From NCBI GenBank assembly GCA_938038035.1, contig CALHQV010000190.1, positions 1 to 6,688 on the forward strand: 6,688 nucleotides of DNA, given 5' to 3'. Shown here one piece after another: positions 1 through 5,411 of the stretch. The notes under the pieces were generated by a model. The model searched no databases. It was not told the DNA's origin and saw only the letters and a program-made list of their open reading frames with translations. Numbering within the stretch: position 1 is the stretch's first letter; every line of letters starts with the position of its first letter. A program made the translations under genes and the position numbers. Source of the stretch: an uncultured Gemella sp. (GTDB lineage: Bacteria > Bacillota > Bacilli > Staphylococcales > Gemellaceae).

Positions 1-35
1 TGAATAATGCATTAGAGTCTGTTGCTTATTGATAG
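1..35. other. Window edge downstream of hemH
   Basis: These bases follow the hemH stop codon on the minus strand. I see no stem with a T-run and no ribosome binding site followed by a start codon, so neither a terminator nor the next gene can be supported before the window ends. Confidence 0.4.
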
Positions 36-1253
36 TTATTTTTTATTAAGAATAGTTGAGATTGATTTGAGTATTTTTAAAACAACTTTATCTTTTTTAT
101 TAGATAATAATCTTATAATTGAATTAGACGTTTTAGTATTTTCTTCATTTTCTTTATTAGCTAACATTTTCTTAACGAAATCTGGCATCTCGGGTTTTTC
201 ACCATCTTTTTTATTAGCTAACATTTTCTTAACGAAATCCGGCATCTCAGGTTTTTCATCGTCTTTTTTATTGGCCAACATTGCTTTAACGAAGTCTGGC
301 ATTTTTCCTTTTGGTTTATCCATTTCATTAAATGTTGTTTTCTCTGGATTGTGTGAAATAAAAGGATTGTTTTTGTTAGCTTCAATCGTTGACACAAGTG
401 CATCGATTAAACGAGAATCGTAGTTTGGCATAGGCGGCCTATGATAAGTTACTCCAAACTCCTCACAAAGTTCTCGACATTCAACATCGTTATCAAAAAG
501 AACTTCGATATGCTCGCTTATAAAGCTAAGTGGAACAAATATATAATGCTTAGGATGCTCTTTTTGCGCTCTTAAATACTCAAGAACATCGGGTTTAATC
601 CATGGCATCCCGATATCACTTTCACTTTGCCAAGTATTTGTATAGTTTTCTTTTTTAAGACCTATTTTTTCCGCTATAAGTCTTGTCATATCAAAGATTT
701 GATCTACGTATGGATCATTATATTTTAATGCTATTTCGGGTACGCTGTGTGCAGAGAAAACTACTTTGTAGCTATCTTCTTTTATTTCTTCAGTAATAAT
801 TTTTTTAATTTCATCCGCCCAGAATTCAATTAACTTCTCTTCTTTGTACCAAGATTTTATTATATTGAATTTTATTTTTTCACTCTTAATAAATCTCTCG
901 TAACCCATAATAGAGTAGAATGAATAATGTGGTTCAAGAATTAAACAAATACATTCCTCTATGCCATCATCTTCCATTTTTGAAATTATATCGGGGATAT
1001 AAGGTGAAGAGAATTTATTGGCAAAATATACTTCATATTCATCTTTTACAGATTCCCTTAAAAGTTCAACTTCTTTAAGTGTTATCTCTTGTAGGGGAGA
1101 GCCGTCAATGCGAAGATAATTTTTTAAAAGTAGATTGATTTCTTCATCGTTAGGACGCACTCCTCTTCTAATATTTGTGAAAAATTTTGCTATACCTTCG
1201 AATGTATATTCTTCAGGTGTTCCATATGTCATTACTAAAATAGCTTTACTCAT
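36..1253 (-). CDS. hemH: Coproporphyrin III ferrochelatase with a repeat-bearing C-terminal tail
   Basis: Inserts ferrous iron into a porphyrin in the cytoplasm. In Gram-positive bacteria this enzyme (HemH/CpfC) acts on coproporphyrin III in the coproporphyrin-dependent heme pathway. Residues 1-294 align from memory with Bacillus subtilis HemH: MTYGTP near the N-terminus (Tyr10, matching the tyrosine heme ligand), SAHS with catalytic His169, and EHIEVLFDND with Glu250. I chose the ATG at 1253 because GAGAGG lies 7 bases upstream. The in-frame TTG at 1268 sits inside that binding site. The product is 405 residues against about 310 for the family. The extra 110 residues hold three near-identical 19-residue repeats of the type MPDFVKKMLANKK, a decayed fourth copy, and a basic amphipathic end rich in Ile and Leu. 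No other heme gene is visible, so the source of porphyrin is unknown. The ferrochelatase call is secure. The tail's function is unknown. Confidence 0.95.
   Translation of the reverse strand: MSKAILVMTYGTPEEYTFEGIAKFFTNIRRGVRPNDEEINLLLKNYLRIDGSPLQEITLKEVELLRESVKDEYEVYFANKFSSPYIPDIISKMEDDGIEECICLILEPHYSFYSIMGYERFIKSEKIKFNIIKSWYKEEKLIEFWADEIKKIITEEIKEDSYKVVFSAHSVPEIALKYNDPYVDQIFDMTRLIAEKIGLKKENYTNTWQSESDIGMPWIKPDVLEYLRAQKEHPKHYIFVPLSFISEHIEVLFDNDVECRELCEEFGVTYHRPPMPNYDSRLIDALVSTIEANKNNPFISHNPEKTTFNEMDKPKGKMPDFVKAMLANKKDDEKPEMPDFVKKMLANKKDGEKPEMPDFVKKMLANKENEENTKTSNSIIRLLSNKKDKVVLKILKSISTILNKK
97..324 (-). repeat. Four 57-bp in-frame tandem repeats in the hemH 3' end
   Basis: Four units of exactly 57 bp (97-153, 154-210, 211-267, 268-324) encode 19-residue repeats in the ferrochelatase tail. 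The middle two differ at only about four positions. The unit at 268 is more diverged, and the one at 97 is recognisable mainly by its TTATTAG start and its register. The recent look of the middle pair suggests copy-number change by slippage or recombination. Each protein repeat has a Pro-Asp helix cap, a short amphipathic helix (DFVKKMLANKK) and a charged linker (DGEKPE). Confidence 0.93.
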
Positions 1254-1279
1254 TTTATAACCTCTCAAAATAGTGTAGT

Positions 1280-1295
1280 CAACTATATTATAACA
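1280..1295 (-). promoter_or_regulatory. hemH promoter (extended -10)
   Basis: On the minus strand the sequence reads TGT followed by TATAAT (1292-1287), an extended -10 element. It lies about 34 bases upstream of the hemH start. No good -35 hexamer is present at 16-18 bp, which is typical for extended -10 promoters. The start site would be near 1280, giving a short leader holding only the ribosome binding site. Confidence 0.6.
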
Positions 1296-1459
1296 CTTTT
1301 TGTACTAAAACACACTAATAATTATTCTATTACAGAAAAATATTGCAGATTACGAATACATTCCCTATAAATTAAGGCTTAAATCGATGTTTTATTTTAT
1401 TATAACTGTGTCAAAAATATGATATTACTATAATATTAAACTAGAATTGAAAAAAACTA

Positions 1460-1486
1460 TTGAAAAAATAGCTAAAAAGTTATAAT
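1460..1486 (+). promoter_or_regulatory. Candidate promoter for the 118-residue protein gene
   Basis: TATAAT at 1481-1486 has TTGAAA at 1460-1465, with a 15-bp spacer that is shorter than ideal. The predicted start near 1493 gives a leader of about 74 bases. The rest of the 1269-1566 gap is AT-rich and shows no RNA gene or ORF that I can support. A weak GGAG...CTCC hairpin (1518-1534) lies in the leader. Confidence 0.5.
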
Positions 1487-1566
1487 ATAAAAGTTAACTA
1501 AAAAGTTTACTGATAAGGGAGTTTGAGAATCTCCAAGTTGGTTGAAGAAAAAGGAGGAAGAGTTAA

Positions 1567-1923
1567 ATGAGAAAGAAAATATTCGGAGCGATAACTTTTA
1601 TTGCGGCGATTGGTGGCGTTATTTATATGAAAAATAATCCTAAATATAAGGAGATTGTTAGAGTCGTGAAGACTGCCGATGCACGAGGTTTTTATGAAAA
1701 AATAATTTTAGAAAAAGATAAACTTGCATTCACAGCAAAAGCGAAAATTAGAGATTACAAGATTGATTATGAGAGTATTAGAAATGTCGGAGAGAAAATT
1801 TACGCACGTCTAATAGTGAATAATGATGAGAAGCTAAATATCGATACTGTTCTTAATGAAAAAGATACAAATGTAGAAGAAGTATCGCATTCAGAAAAAT
1901 TGGATGAATTGTTGAATAAGTAA
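1567..1923 (+). CDS. Small membrane-anchored protein of unknown function
   Basis: I do not recognise this 118-residue protein. Residues 4-21 form a single hydrophobic helix (FGAITFIAAIGGVIYM) after a basic MRKK start. This suggests an N-terminal membrane anchor with the rest probably in the cytoplasm, by the positive-inside rule adapted to a signal-anchor; either topology is possible. No lipobox cysteine or cleavage motif is visible. The remainder is charged, with alternating Lys/Glu segments and an acidic C-terminus (NVEEVSHSEKLDELL), loosely like small YtxH-type proteins, but I would not assign it there. A strong AGGAGG (1552-1557) lies 9 bases before the ATG, so it is well translated if transcribed. 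It is a single-gene unit, divergent from hemH and closed by its own terminator at 1930-1969. Confidence 0.85.
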   Translation: MRKKIFGAITFIAAIGGVIYMKNNPKYKEIVRVVKTADARGFYEKIILEKDKLAFTAKAKIRDYKIDYESIRNVGEKIYARLIVNNDEKLNIDTVLNEKDTNVEEVSHSEKLDELLNK

Positions 1924-1929
1924 CACTTA

Positions 1930-1969
1930 AGAGGGGTAGAAAATGATTTTTTAAATTTTCTGCCCTTTT
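1930..1969 (+). terminator. Terminator after the 118-residue protein gene
   Basis: The stem pairs AGAGGGGTAGAAAAT (1930-1944) with ATTTTCTGCCCTTT (1955-1968), including several G-U pairs, around a T-rich loop. It begins 7 bases past the stop codon and ends in a short T-run. The G-U pairs form only in plus-strand RNA, matching the direction of the gene. Confidence 0.8.
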
Positions 1970-2020
1970 AACTTGGATTTATTAGGATAAGTATGCTAAA
2001 TATTTCCTGGGAAATTTATA

Positions 2021-2068
2021 AAAAAAGGAATCCTCCATTACAGTAAGGTGATGTAATGGAGGATTTTT
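2021..2068. terminator. Bidirectional terminator between convergent genes
   Basis: A perfect 13-bp stem (AATCCTCCATTAC at 2029-2041, GTAATGGAGGATT at 2053-2065) has an 11-base loop. Plus-strand RNA continues into a T-run, and minus-strand RNA into TCC plus seven Ts. It lies about 30 bases past the ribU stop, so it serves ribU and backs up the plus-strand terminator. Confidence 0.9.
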
Positions 2069-2098
2069 CACGGTTAAATTAATTAATATCTAATATTA

Positions 2099-2659
2099 TT
2101 ATGCAAAACGGCTACGAATACTAGTTGGTATTGATTTGTAAACACTCTTAGTAACGAAGAACAAGAATGTTACTAAAGCACCTTTAAGTAGGTTGAATGG
2201 AATAATACCAGCCGTTACGATTGTTTTTACGTTAGTCACTATGTCTGCTAGATTCATAATATATCCATACGCTGGAAGTAATACGAAGTAGTTAAGTAAT
2301 GTCATGAATACTGTTATTGCTAGTGTTCCCAAGATTCCACCAATAATAGTCTTAGCAGTACCTTTTTTGTAGAAGAATATGATAATGCTAATAAAAGTAA
2401 ATTCTACTACTATATTAGCAATTGATCCGATTGGTTCATGTGATAACAAAGCGAAGTGTAGGAAGTTTTTTAAGAATGACACTAAAAGTGCATCTTTATA
2501 TCCTAATAATAATAACGCCATGAATAGCGGGATGAACGTAAAATCAAATTTTAGAAATGGTGGCAAGAATGGCACAGCAAAACTAAAAAAAGATAGAAGT
2601 AGAGCAATAACTGCAAGCATACCACTCAAAACTAGTGAGTGAACATTTTTTTTATACAT
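2099..2659 (-). CDS. ribU: Riboflavin ECF transporter S component RibU
   Basis: Membrane substrate-binding subunit that captures riboflavin and works with the shared energizing module (EcfA, EcfA', EcfT), which is not in this window. The 186 residues give about six hydrophobic helices (roughly 8-28, 39-55, 57-72, 78-97, 104-128, 150-172), the usual S-component size and topology. Family-typical segments include LKFDFTFIPLF (36-46), the loop LLLLGYKDALLVSFLKN (49-65), EPIGSIANIVVE (75-86) and IIPFNLLKG (152-160). The ATG at 2659 has AGAGG 6 bases upstream. The assignment is strongly backed by the FMN riboswitch directly upstream, whose ligand is made from the transported vitamin. The gene is a single unit ending at the terminator near 2060. 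Confidence 0.93.
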   Translation of the reverse strand: MYKKNVHSLVLSGMLAVIALLLSFFSFAVPFLPPFLKFDFTFIPLFMALLLLGYKDALLVSFLKNFLHFALLSHEPIGSIANIVVEFTFISIIIFFYKKGTAKTIIGGILGTLAITVFMTLLNYFVLLPAYGYIMNLADIVTNVKTIVTAGIIPFNLLKGALVTFLFFVTKSVYKSIPTSIRSRFA

Positions 2660-2745
2660 TTAAAACCTCTTTCCTATCTTCATAGGCAATAAAATAGCCG
2701 CAATACTATTTTTAAAAAGGTATATTCTAAATCTACGTTAGATAT

Positions 2746-2776
2746 AAAAAACACCACTTTAAAAATTTTAAAGCGG
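2746..2776 (-). terminator. Riboswitch-controlled terminator upstream of ribU
   Basis: On the minus strand a 10-bp stem (CCGCTTTAAA/TTTAAAGTGG, plus positions 2754-2776) with a 3-base loop is followed by TG and a run of six Ts. It sits between the FMN aptamer and the ribU ribosome binding site, the usual position for the OFF-state terminator. About 85 bases remain from the T-run to the start codon. Confidence 0.88.
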
Positions 2777-2801
2777 GACTGAAAGGTATGAAAAATAAGC
2801 G

Positions 2802-2855
2802 TTACACTTAAACGAAGTACAGCAAATATACATACGTAATATACTGTATGTGTAA
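2802..2855 (-). other. Structured spacer between aptamer and terminator, possible antiterminator region
   Basis: TTACAC (2802-2807) can pair with GTGTAA (2850-2855), and TACAG (2818-2822) with CTGTA (2844-2848), giving an imperfect hairpin between the FMN aptamer and the terminator. It could be part of the expression platform or a pause hairpin. I do not see an obvious antiterminator that uses the 5' arm of the terminator. Confidence 0.45.
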
Positions 2856-2869
2856 GTTTATTTATTCTA

Positions 2870-2976
2870 TATCTTCTATCATCCAGACTGTACTGTCGGT
2901 TTTGGAATTTCACCAAATCTGCTTGCGCTCGCGGACTTTGACCGCCGGTCGGGAATTTCACCCTGCCCCGAAGATA
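2870..2976 (-). ncRNA. FMN riboswitch (RFN element)
   Basis: The minus strand carries the conserved RFN sequence in order. It opens with ATCTTCGGGGCAGGGTGAAA and continues with ATTCCCGACCGGCGGT, AGTCCGCGAGCG and GATTTGGTGAAATTCC. It ends with ACCGACAGT and AGTCTGGATG, closing with GAAGAT. P1 pairs ATCTTC with GAAGAT (2975-2970 with 2876-2871). FMN binding to this six-stem junction is known to favour termination or block translation. Here the downstream terminator indicates transcriptional control of ribU: FMN excess shuts off riboflavin uptake. Confidence 0.98.
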
Positions 2977-2992
2977 ATTAAATTTATTATTT

Positions 2993-3029
2993 ATACGTTT
3001 ATTATAAACTGAACTTGCTAAGTTGTAAA
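2993..3029 (-). promoter_or_regulatory. ribU promoter
   Basis: On the minus strand, TTTACA (3029-3024) and TATAAT (3006-3001) are separated by exactly 17 bp, five and six of six matches to the sigma-A consensus. The start near 2993 places the riboswitch about 18 bases into the transcript. Confidence 0.9.
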
Positions 3030-3049
3030 GTGAAAAGGTTTAACTTTTT

Positions 3050-3094
3050 AAAAAAGATGGGGAGTAACTCTGTTTAATCGAGCCACTCCCCATC
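3050..3094 (-). terminator. glmS terminator
   Basis: The minus strand forms a 15-bp stem (GATGGGGAGTGGCTC with GAGTTACTCCCCATC, two G-U pairs) with a 9-base loop, followed by six Ts. It lies 18 bases past the glmS stop. The G-U pairs fit minus-strand RNA, as expected for glmS. Confidence 0.95.
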
Positions 3095-3111
3095 AATTAT
3101 AATATTATTTA

Positions 3112-4914
3112 TTATTCTACTGTTACTGATTTAGCTAAATTACGTGGTTTATCCACATCTAATCCTTTAGTGTAAGCTGCGTAGTAGGCGAATAATTGTG
3201 TAACTACGATACTTGCGATTGGAGCAAGATCTTCGTTTACGTTAGGGATTGCGTAGTCGCCTTTACGAGCTAATTTTTCTAATGTAATGATTAGAGTATT
3301 AGCACCACGGCTAGCTACTTCACTTACGTTACTACGTGTATTTAAGTCTAGTTTAGCGCTTGTGATAAGAGCTACAACAGGTGTTCTTTCTTCGATAAGA
3401 GCGATTGTACCGTGTTTTAATTCTCCTCCGGCAAATCCTTCTGTTTGAATGTAAGAAACTTCTTTAAGTTTTAGAGCTGCTTCACATGCACTATAGTAGT
3501 CGATTCCACGTCCGATATAGAATGCATTGCGCTCTGTGAATAAGTTTTTAGCTAAGTCTTTGATAGTTTTTGTATCATCTAAAATTGATTCGATTGCAGA
3601 AGTAATTACTGATAACTCTTGCTCGATATCAAATTTAGGTTGTTTAGAAAGTTGTTTAGCTACTTCGTAAGCAAGTATGCTTAGTGTTGCGATTTGAGCA
3701 GTATATGCTTTAGTAGATGCAACTGCGATTTCAACACCTGCGTGAAGTAATAATGTATAGTCACATTCACGAGATAGAGTTGAAGCATCAACGTTAGTAA
3801 GTACTAAGAACTTATAATCTGCGTTTACGCTGCGTAATTTTGTAAGTACAGCACGAAGGTCAGCTGTTTCTCCTGATTGAGAAAGGAAGATAAACATTGG
3901 CTTTTTAGATAATAATGGCACGTTGTAAGCAAATTCTGATGCTAAGTGTACCTCTGTAGGAATACCAGCCCATTTTTCAAAGTAGTTTCTTCCTACTAGA
4001 CCAGCGTTGTAACTTGTACCACATCCGATAATGTATAATCTATCAGCATCTTTTACGTTGTTGATAATTTCGCTATCAATATTTACATCATGTCCATCGA
4101 AGTAGTGAGAGATGATATTACGCATAGCTCCTACTTGCTCATGAATTTCTTTAATCATGTAATGTTCGTGGATACCTTTATCGATTTCTCCAGCGTTTAA
4201 GTTAGTTGAGAAACTTTCACGCTCTACAACATTACCTTCTTTATTTTCGATAGTTACGCTATCTTTTTTCACGATAACAAATTCACCATCGTTGATTTCT
4301 AAGAAGTTGTTAGTGTACTTAATCATTGCTAAAGCATCACTACCAACATAGTTTTTATTCTCTTCTCCTAGTCCGATAAGAAGTGGACTTTTGTTTTTTG
4401 CTACATATAATGTGTCTTTATCTTCTGTATCGATTAAACAAAGTGCATAAGAACCTTGAAGTTTAGATACAGCTTTTTTGAAAGCTTCTTTAGTATCAAG
4501 ACCACGATCGCTATAAACTTGTACTAATTGAACGATAACTTCAGTATCAGTTTCAGAAACAAGTTCTACACCTTTGAAAAATCTTTCTTTAAGTTCTTGG
4601 AAGTTTTCGATAACTCCATTGTGAACTAAAATAAAACGTTTGTTGAAGCTTTGGTGAGGGTGAGAGTTAGTTGTGTTAACTCCACCGTGAGTCGCCCAAC
4701 GTGTATGACCAATACCTAATTCTAGGTGAAGTCCTTCAGGGATTAGGGCTTCTAGGTTTTTAATACGACCTACAGACTTAGTAACACTAGCTTCTCCATT
4801 AACAACACCAGCAATACCAGCTGAGTCGTATCCACGATACTCAAGGCTGCTAAGTCCATCGATTAAAAATTTAACTCCATTTGCTTCTCCAACAAATCCT
4901 ACAATTCCACACAT
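3112..4914 (-). CDS. glmS: Glutamine-fructose-6-phosphate aminotransferase (isomerizing)
   Basis: Converts fructose-6-phosphate and glutamine into glucosamine-6-phosphate and glutamate, the committed cytoplasmic step toward UDP-GlcNAc, peptidoglycan and teichoic acids. The 600 residues match the family length. The glutaminase domain starts with MCGIVGF, whose Cys2 becomes the N-terminal nucleophile after Met removal. It includes EYRGYDSAG (25-33), GHTRWATHG (69-77), NGVIENF (99-105) and TDTE (122-125). Two SIS sugar-isomerase domains follow, with GCGTSYNA (297-304), SQSGETAD (345-352), ASTKAYTAQ (399-407) and EGFAGGELKHG (492-502). The C-terminus DKPRNLAKSVTVE closes the active site in known GlmS. 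GAGG lies 10 bases before the ATG. The gene is monocistronic, between its terminator and a leader carrying a glmS ribozyme, so its product glucosamine-6-phosphate should lower its own mRNA. Confidence 0.99.
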   Translation of the reverse strand: MCGIVGFVGEANGVKFLIDGLSSLEYRGYDSAGIAGVVNGEASVTKSVGRIKNLEALIPEGLHLELGIGHTRWATHGGVNTTNSHPHQSFNKRFILVHNGVIENFQELKERFFKGVELVSETDTEVIVQLVQVYSDRGLDTKEAFKKAVSKLQGSYALCLIDTEDKDTLYVAKNKSPLLIGLGEENKNYVGSDALAMIKYTNNFLEINDGEFVIVKKDSVTIENKEGNVVERESFSTNLNAGEIDKGIHEHYMIKEIHEQVGAMRNIISHYFDGHDVNIDSEIINNVKDADRLYIIGCGTSYNAGLVGRNYFEKWAGIPTEVHLASEFAYNVPLLSKKPMFIFLSQSGETADLRAVLTKLRSVNADYKFLVLTNVDASTLSRECDYTLLLHAGVEIAVASTKAYTAQIATLSILAYEVAKQLSKQPKFDIEQELSVITSAIESILDDTKTIKDLAKNLFTERNAFYIGRGIDYYSACEAALKLKEVSYIQTEGFAGGELKHGTIALIEERTPVVALITSAKLDLNTRSNVSEVASRGANTLIITLEKLARKGDYAIPNVNEDLAPIASIVVTQLFAYYAAYTKGLDVDKPRNLAKSVTVE

Positions 4915-5101
4915 ATTAAAAATTCCTCGCTTTTTTATTTAATTTATTTTTTATAGAAAGTACTATAAAGTTTTATATCTATACTCAAATATATTGTACT
5001 TCATTAAGTTTATGTAAACATTAAAAGAAGACATAATGAGCCTATAGAGAGGGGATAATGATTTTGAAGGGTGGGTGTTCACCATTGTTCCTAAAGATAT
5101 C

Positions 5102-5121
5102 AAGTTGCTGTTGCATACGCT
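5102..5121 (+). repeat. Exact 20-bp direct repeat, copy 1
   Basis: AAGTTGCTGTTGCATACGCT occurs here and, identical over all 20 bases, at 5343-5362. It is preceded here by TTCCTAAAGATATC, the 3' half of the loop-and-stem unit, so this copy follows a truncated hairpin module. Confidence 0.97.
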
Positions 5122-5202
5122 ATAGCTATGAGTTAATCGTTAGGTTTCTTGAATCAAAAAGATGATAAGAAACCTTATCGAGTAACTTAGACAACAGCTA
5201 CT
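5103..5202 (+). other. Long hairpin in the insert (AGTTGCTGTTG arm)
   Basis: Nested inverted repeats: AGTTGCTGTTG (5103-5113) with CAACAGCTACT (5192-5202), 10 of 11 pairs; AGTTA (5131-5135) with TAACT (5183-5187); and AGGTTTCTT (5142-5150) with AAGAAACCT (5167-5175), perfect 9 bp with a 16-base loop. As all pairs are Watson-Crick, either strand's RNA could form it. Confidence 0.75.
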
Positions 5203-5247
5203 CAAAATATAAGGAATGAAATGATGAAATATTTTGCTAGTAGCCAC

Positions 5248-5293
5248 TGTAAATATTTCGTCGTCACTGTGTTCCTAAAGATACAAAGGTACA
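5248..5293 (+). repeat. Hairpin module A of the insert
   Basis: Outer stem TGTA/TACA (5248-5251, 5290-5293), inner stem TATTT/AGATA (5254-5258, 5279-5283, one G-U on the plus strand) and loop containing GTCGTC...TTCCTA. It is part of a 44-bp direct repeat (5254-5297) that matches 5372-5415 at 35 of 44 positions. Confidence 0.65.
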
Positions 5294-5299
5294 CCCCAG

Positions 5300-5354
5300 C
5301 AGTGGCAACTAAAGTTTTTGTCGTCATTCTTCCTTAAAAACTAAGTTGCTGTTG
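5300..5354 (+). repeat. Hairpin module B of the insert
   Basis: Outer stem CAGTGGCAACT/AGTTGCTGTTG (5300-5310, 5344-5354) pairs over all 11 positions on the plus strand with three G-U pairs. Inner stem AGTTTTT/AAAAACT (5313-5319, 5336-5342) is perfect. The loop is GTCGTCATTCTTCCTT. The inner stem sequence differs completely from module C while the loop is kept. Confidence 0.75.
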
Positions 5355-5362
5355 CATACGCT
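5343..5362 (+). repeat. Exact 20-bp direct repeat, copy 2
   Basis: Identical to 5102-5121. It starts within module B's 3' stem and runs to the first base of module C, linking the two hairpins. Confidence 0.97.
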
Positions 5363-5411
5363 GCACCTAACTATTTCGTCGTCTCTTCGTTCCTAGAAAT
5401 AGTAAAGTGCA
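5362..5411 (+). repeat. Hairpin module C of the insert
   Basis: Outer stem TGCAC/GTGCA (5362-5366, 5407-5411), internal loop CTAA/TAAA, inner stem CTATTTC/GAAATAG (5371-5377, 5396-5402) and an 18-base loop with GTCGTC and TTCCTA. All pairs are Watson-Crick. Confidence 0.78.

Noticed and set aside
22..423. Plus-strand ORF opposite the hemH tail
   Set aside because: It is the antisense of the tandem repeats, open only because the repeats are 57 bp and free of stops in that frame. It has no ribosome binding site, and the ferrochelatase frame explains the region.
1254..1268. TTG start for hemH at 1268
   Set aside because: The TTG and next codons are the ribosome binding site (GAGAGG) for the ATG at 1253.
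1312..1330. PerR/Fur-like box (AATAATTATT) upstream of hemH
   Set aside because: The palindrome does not align in register with either consensus, and AT-rich palindromes are common by chance here.
2002..2015. ATTTCCTGGGAAAT palindrome between the two terminators
   Set aside because: It lies downstream of both convergent genes, where an operator would have no clear target. Probably chance.
2379..2642. Plus-strand ORF opposite ribU
   Set aside because: Antisense of a clear RibU coding frame, with no promoter or protein-family resemblance.
2680..2961. Minus-strand ORF across the FMN riboswitch
   Set aside because: It runs through the conserved aptamer and terminator. The RNA structure explains the sequence.
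5058..5165. Cysteine-rich 35-codon plus-strand ORF starting in the insert
   Set aside because: The SD-like GGGG is only 3 bases from the ATG, the cysteines come from the AGTTGCTGTTG repeat, and the region is explained by inverted repeats.
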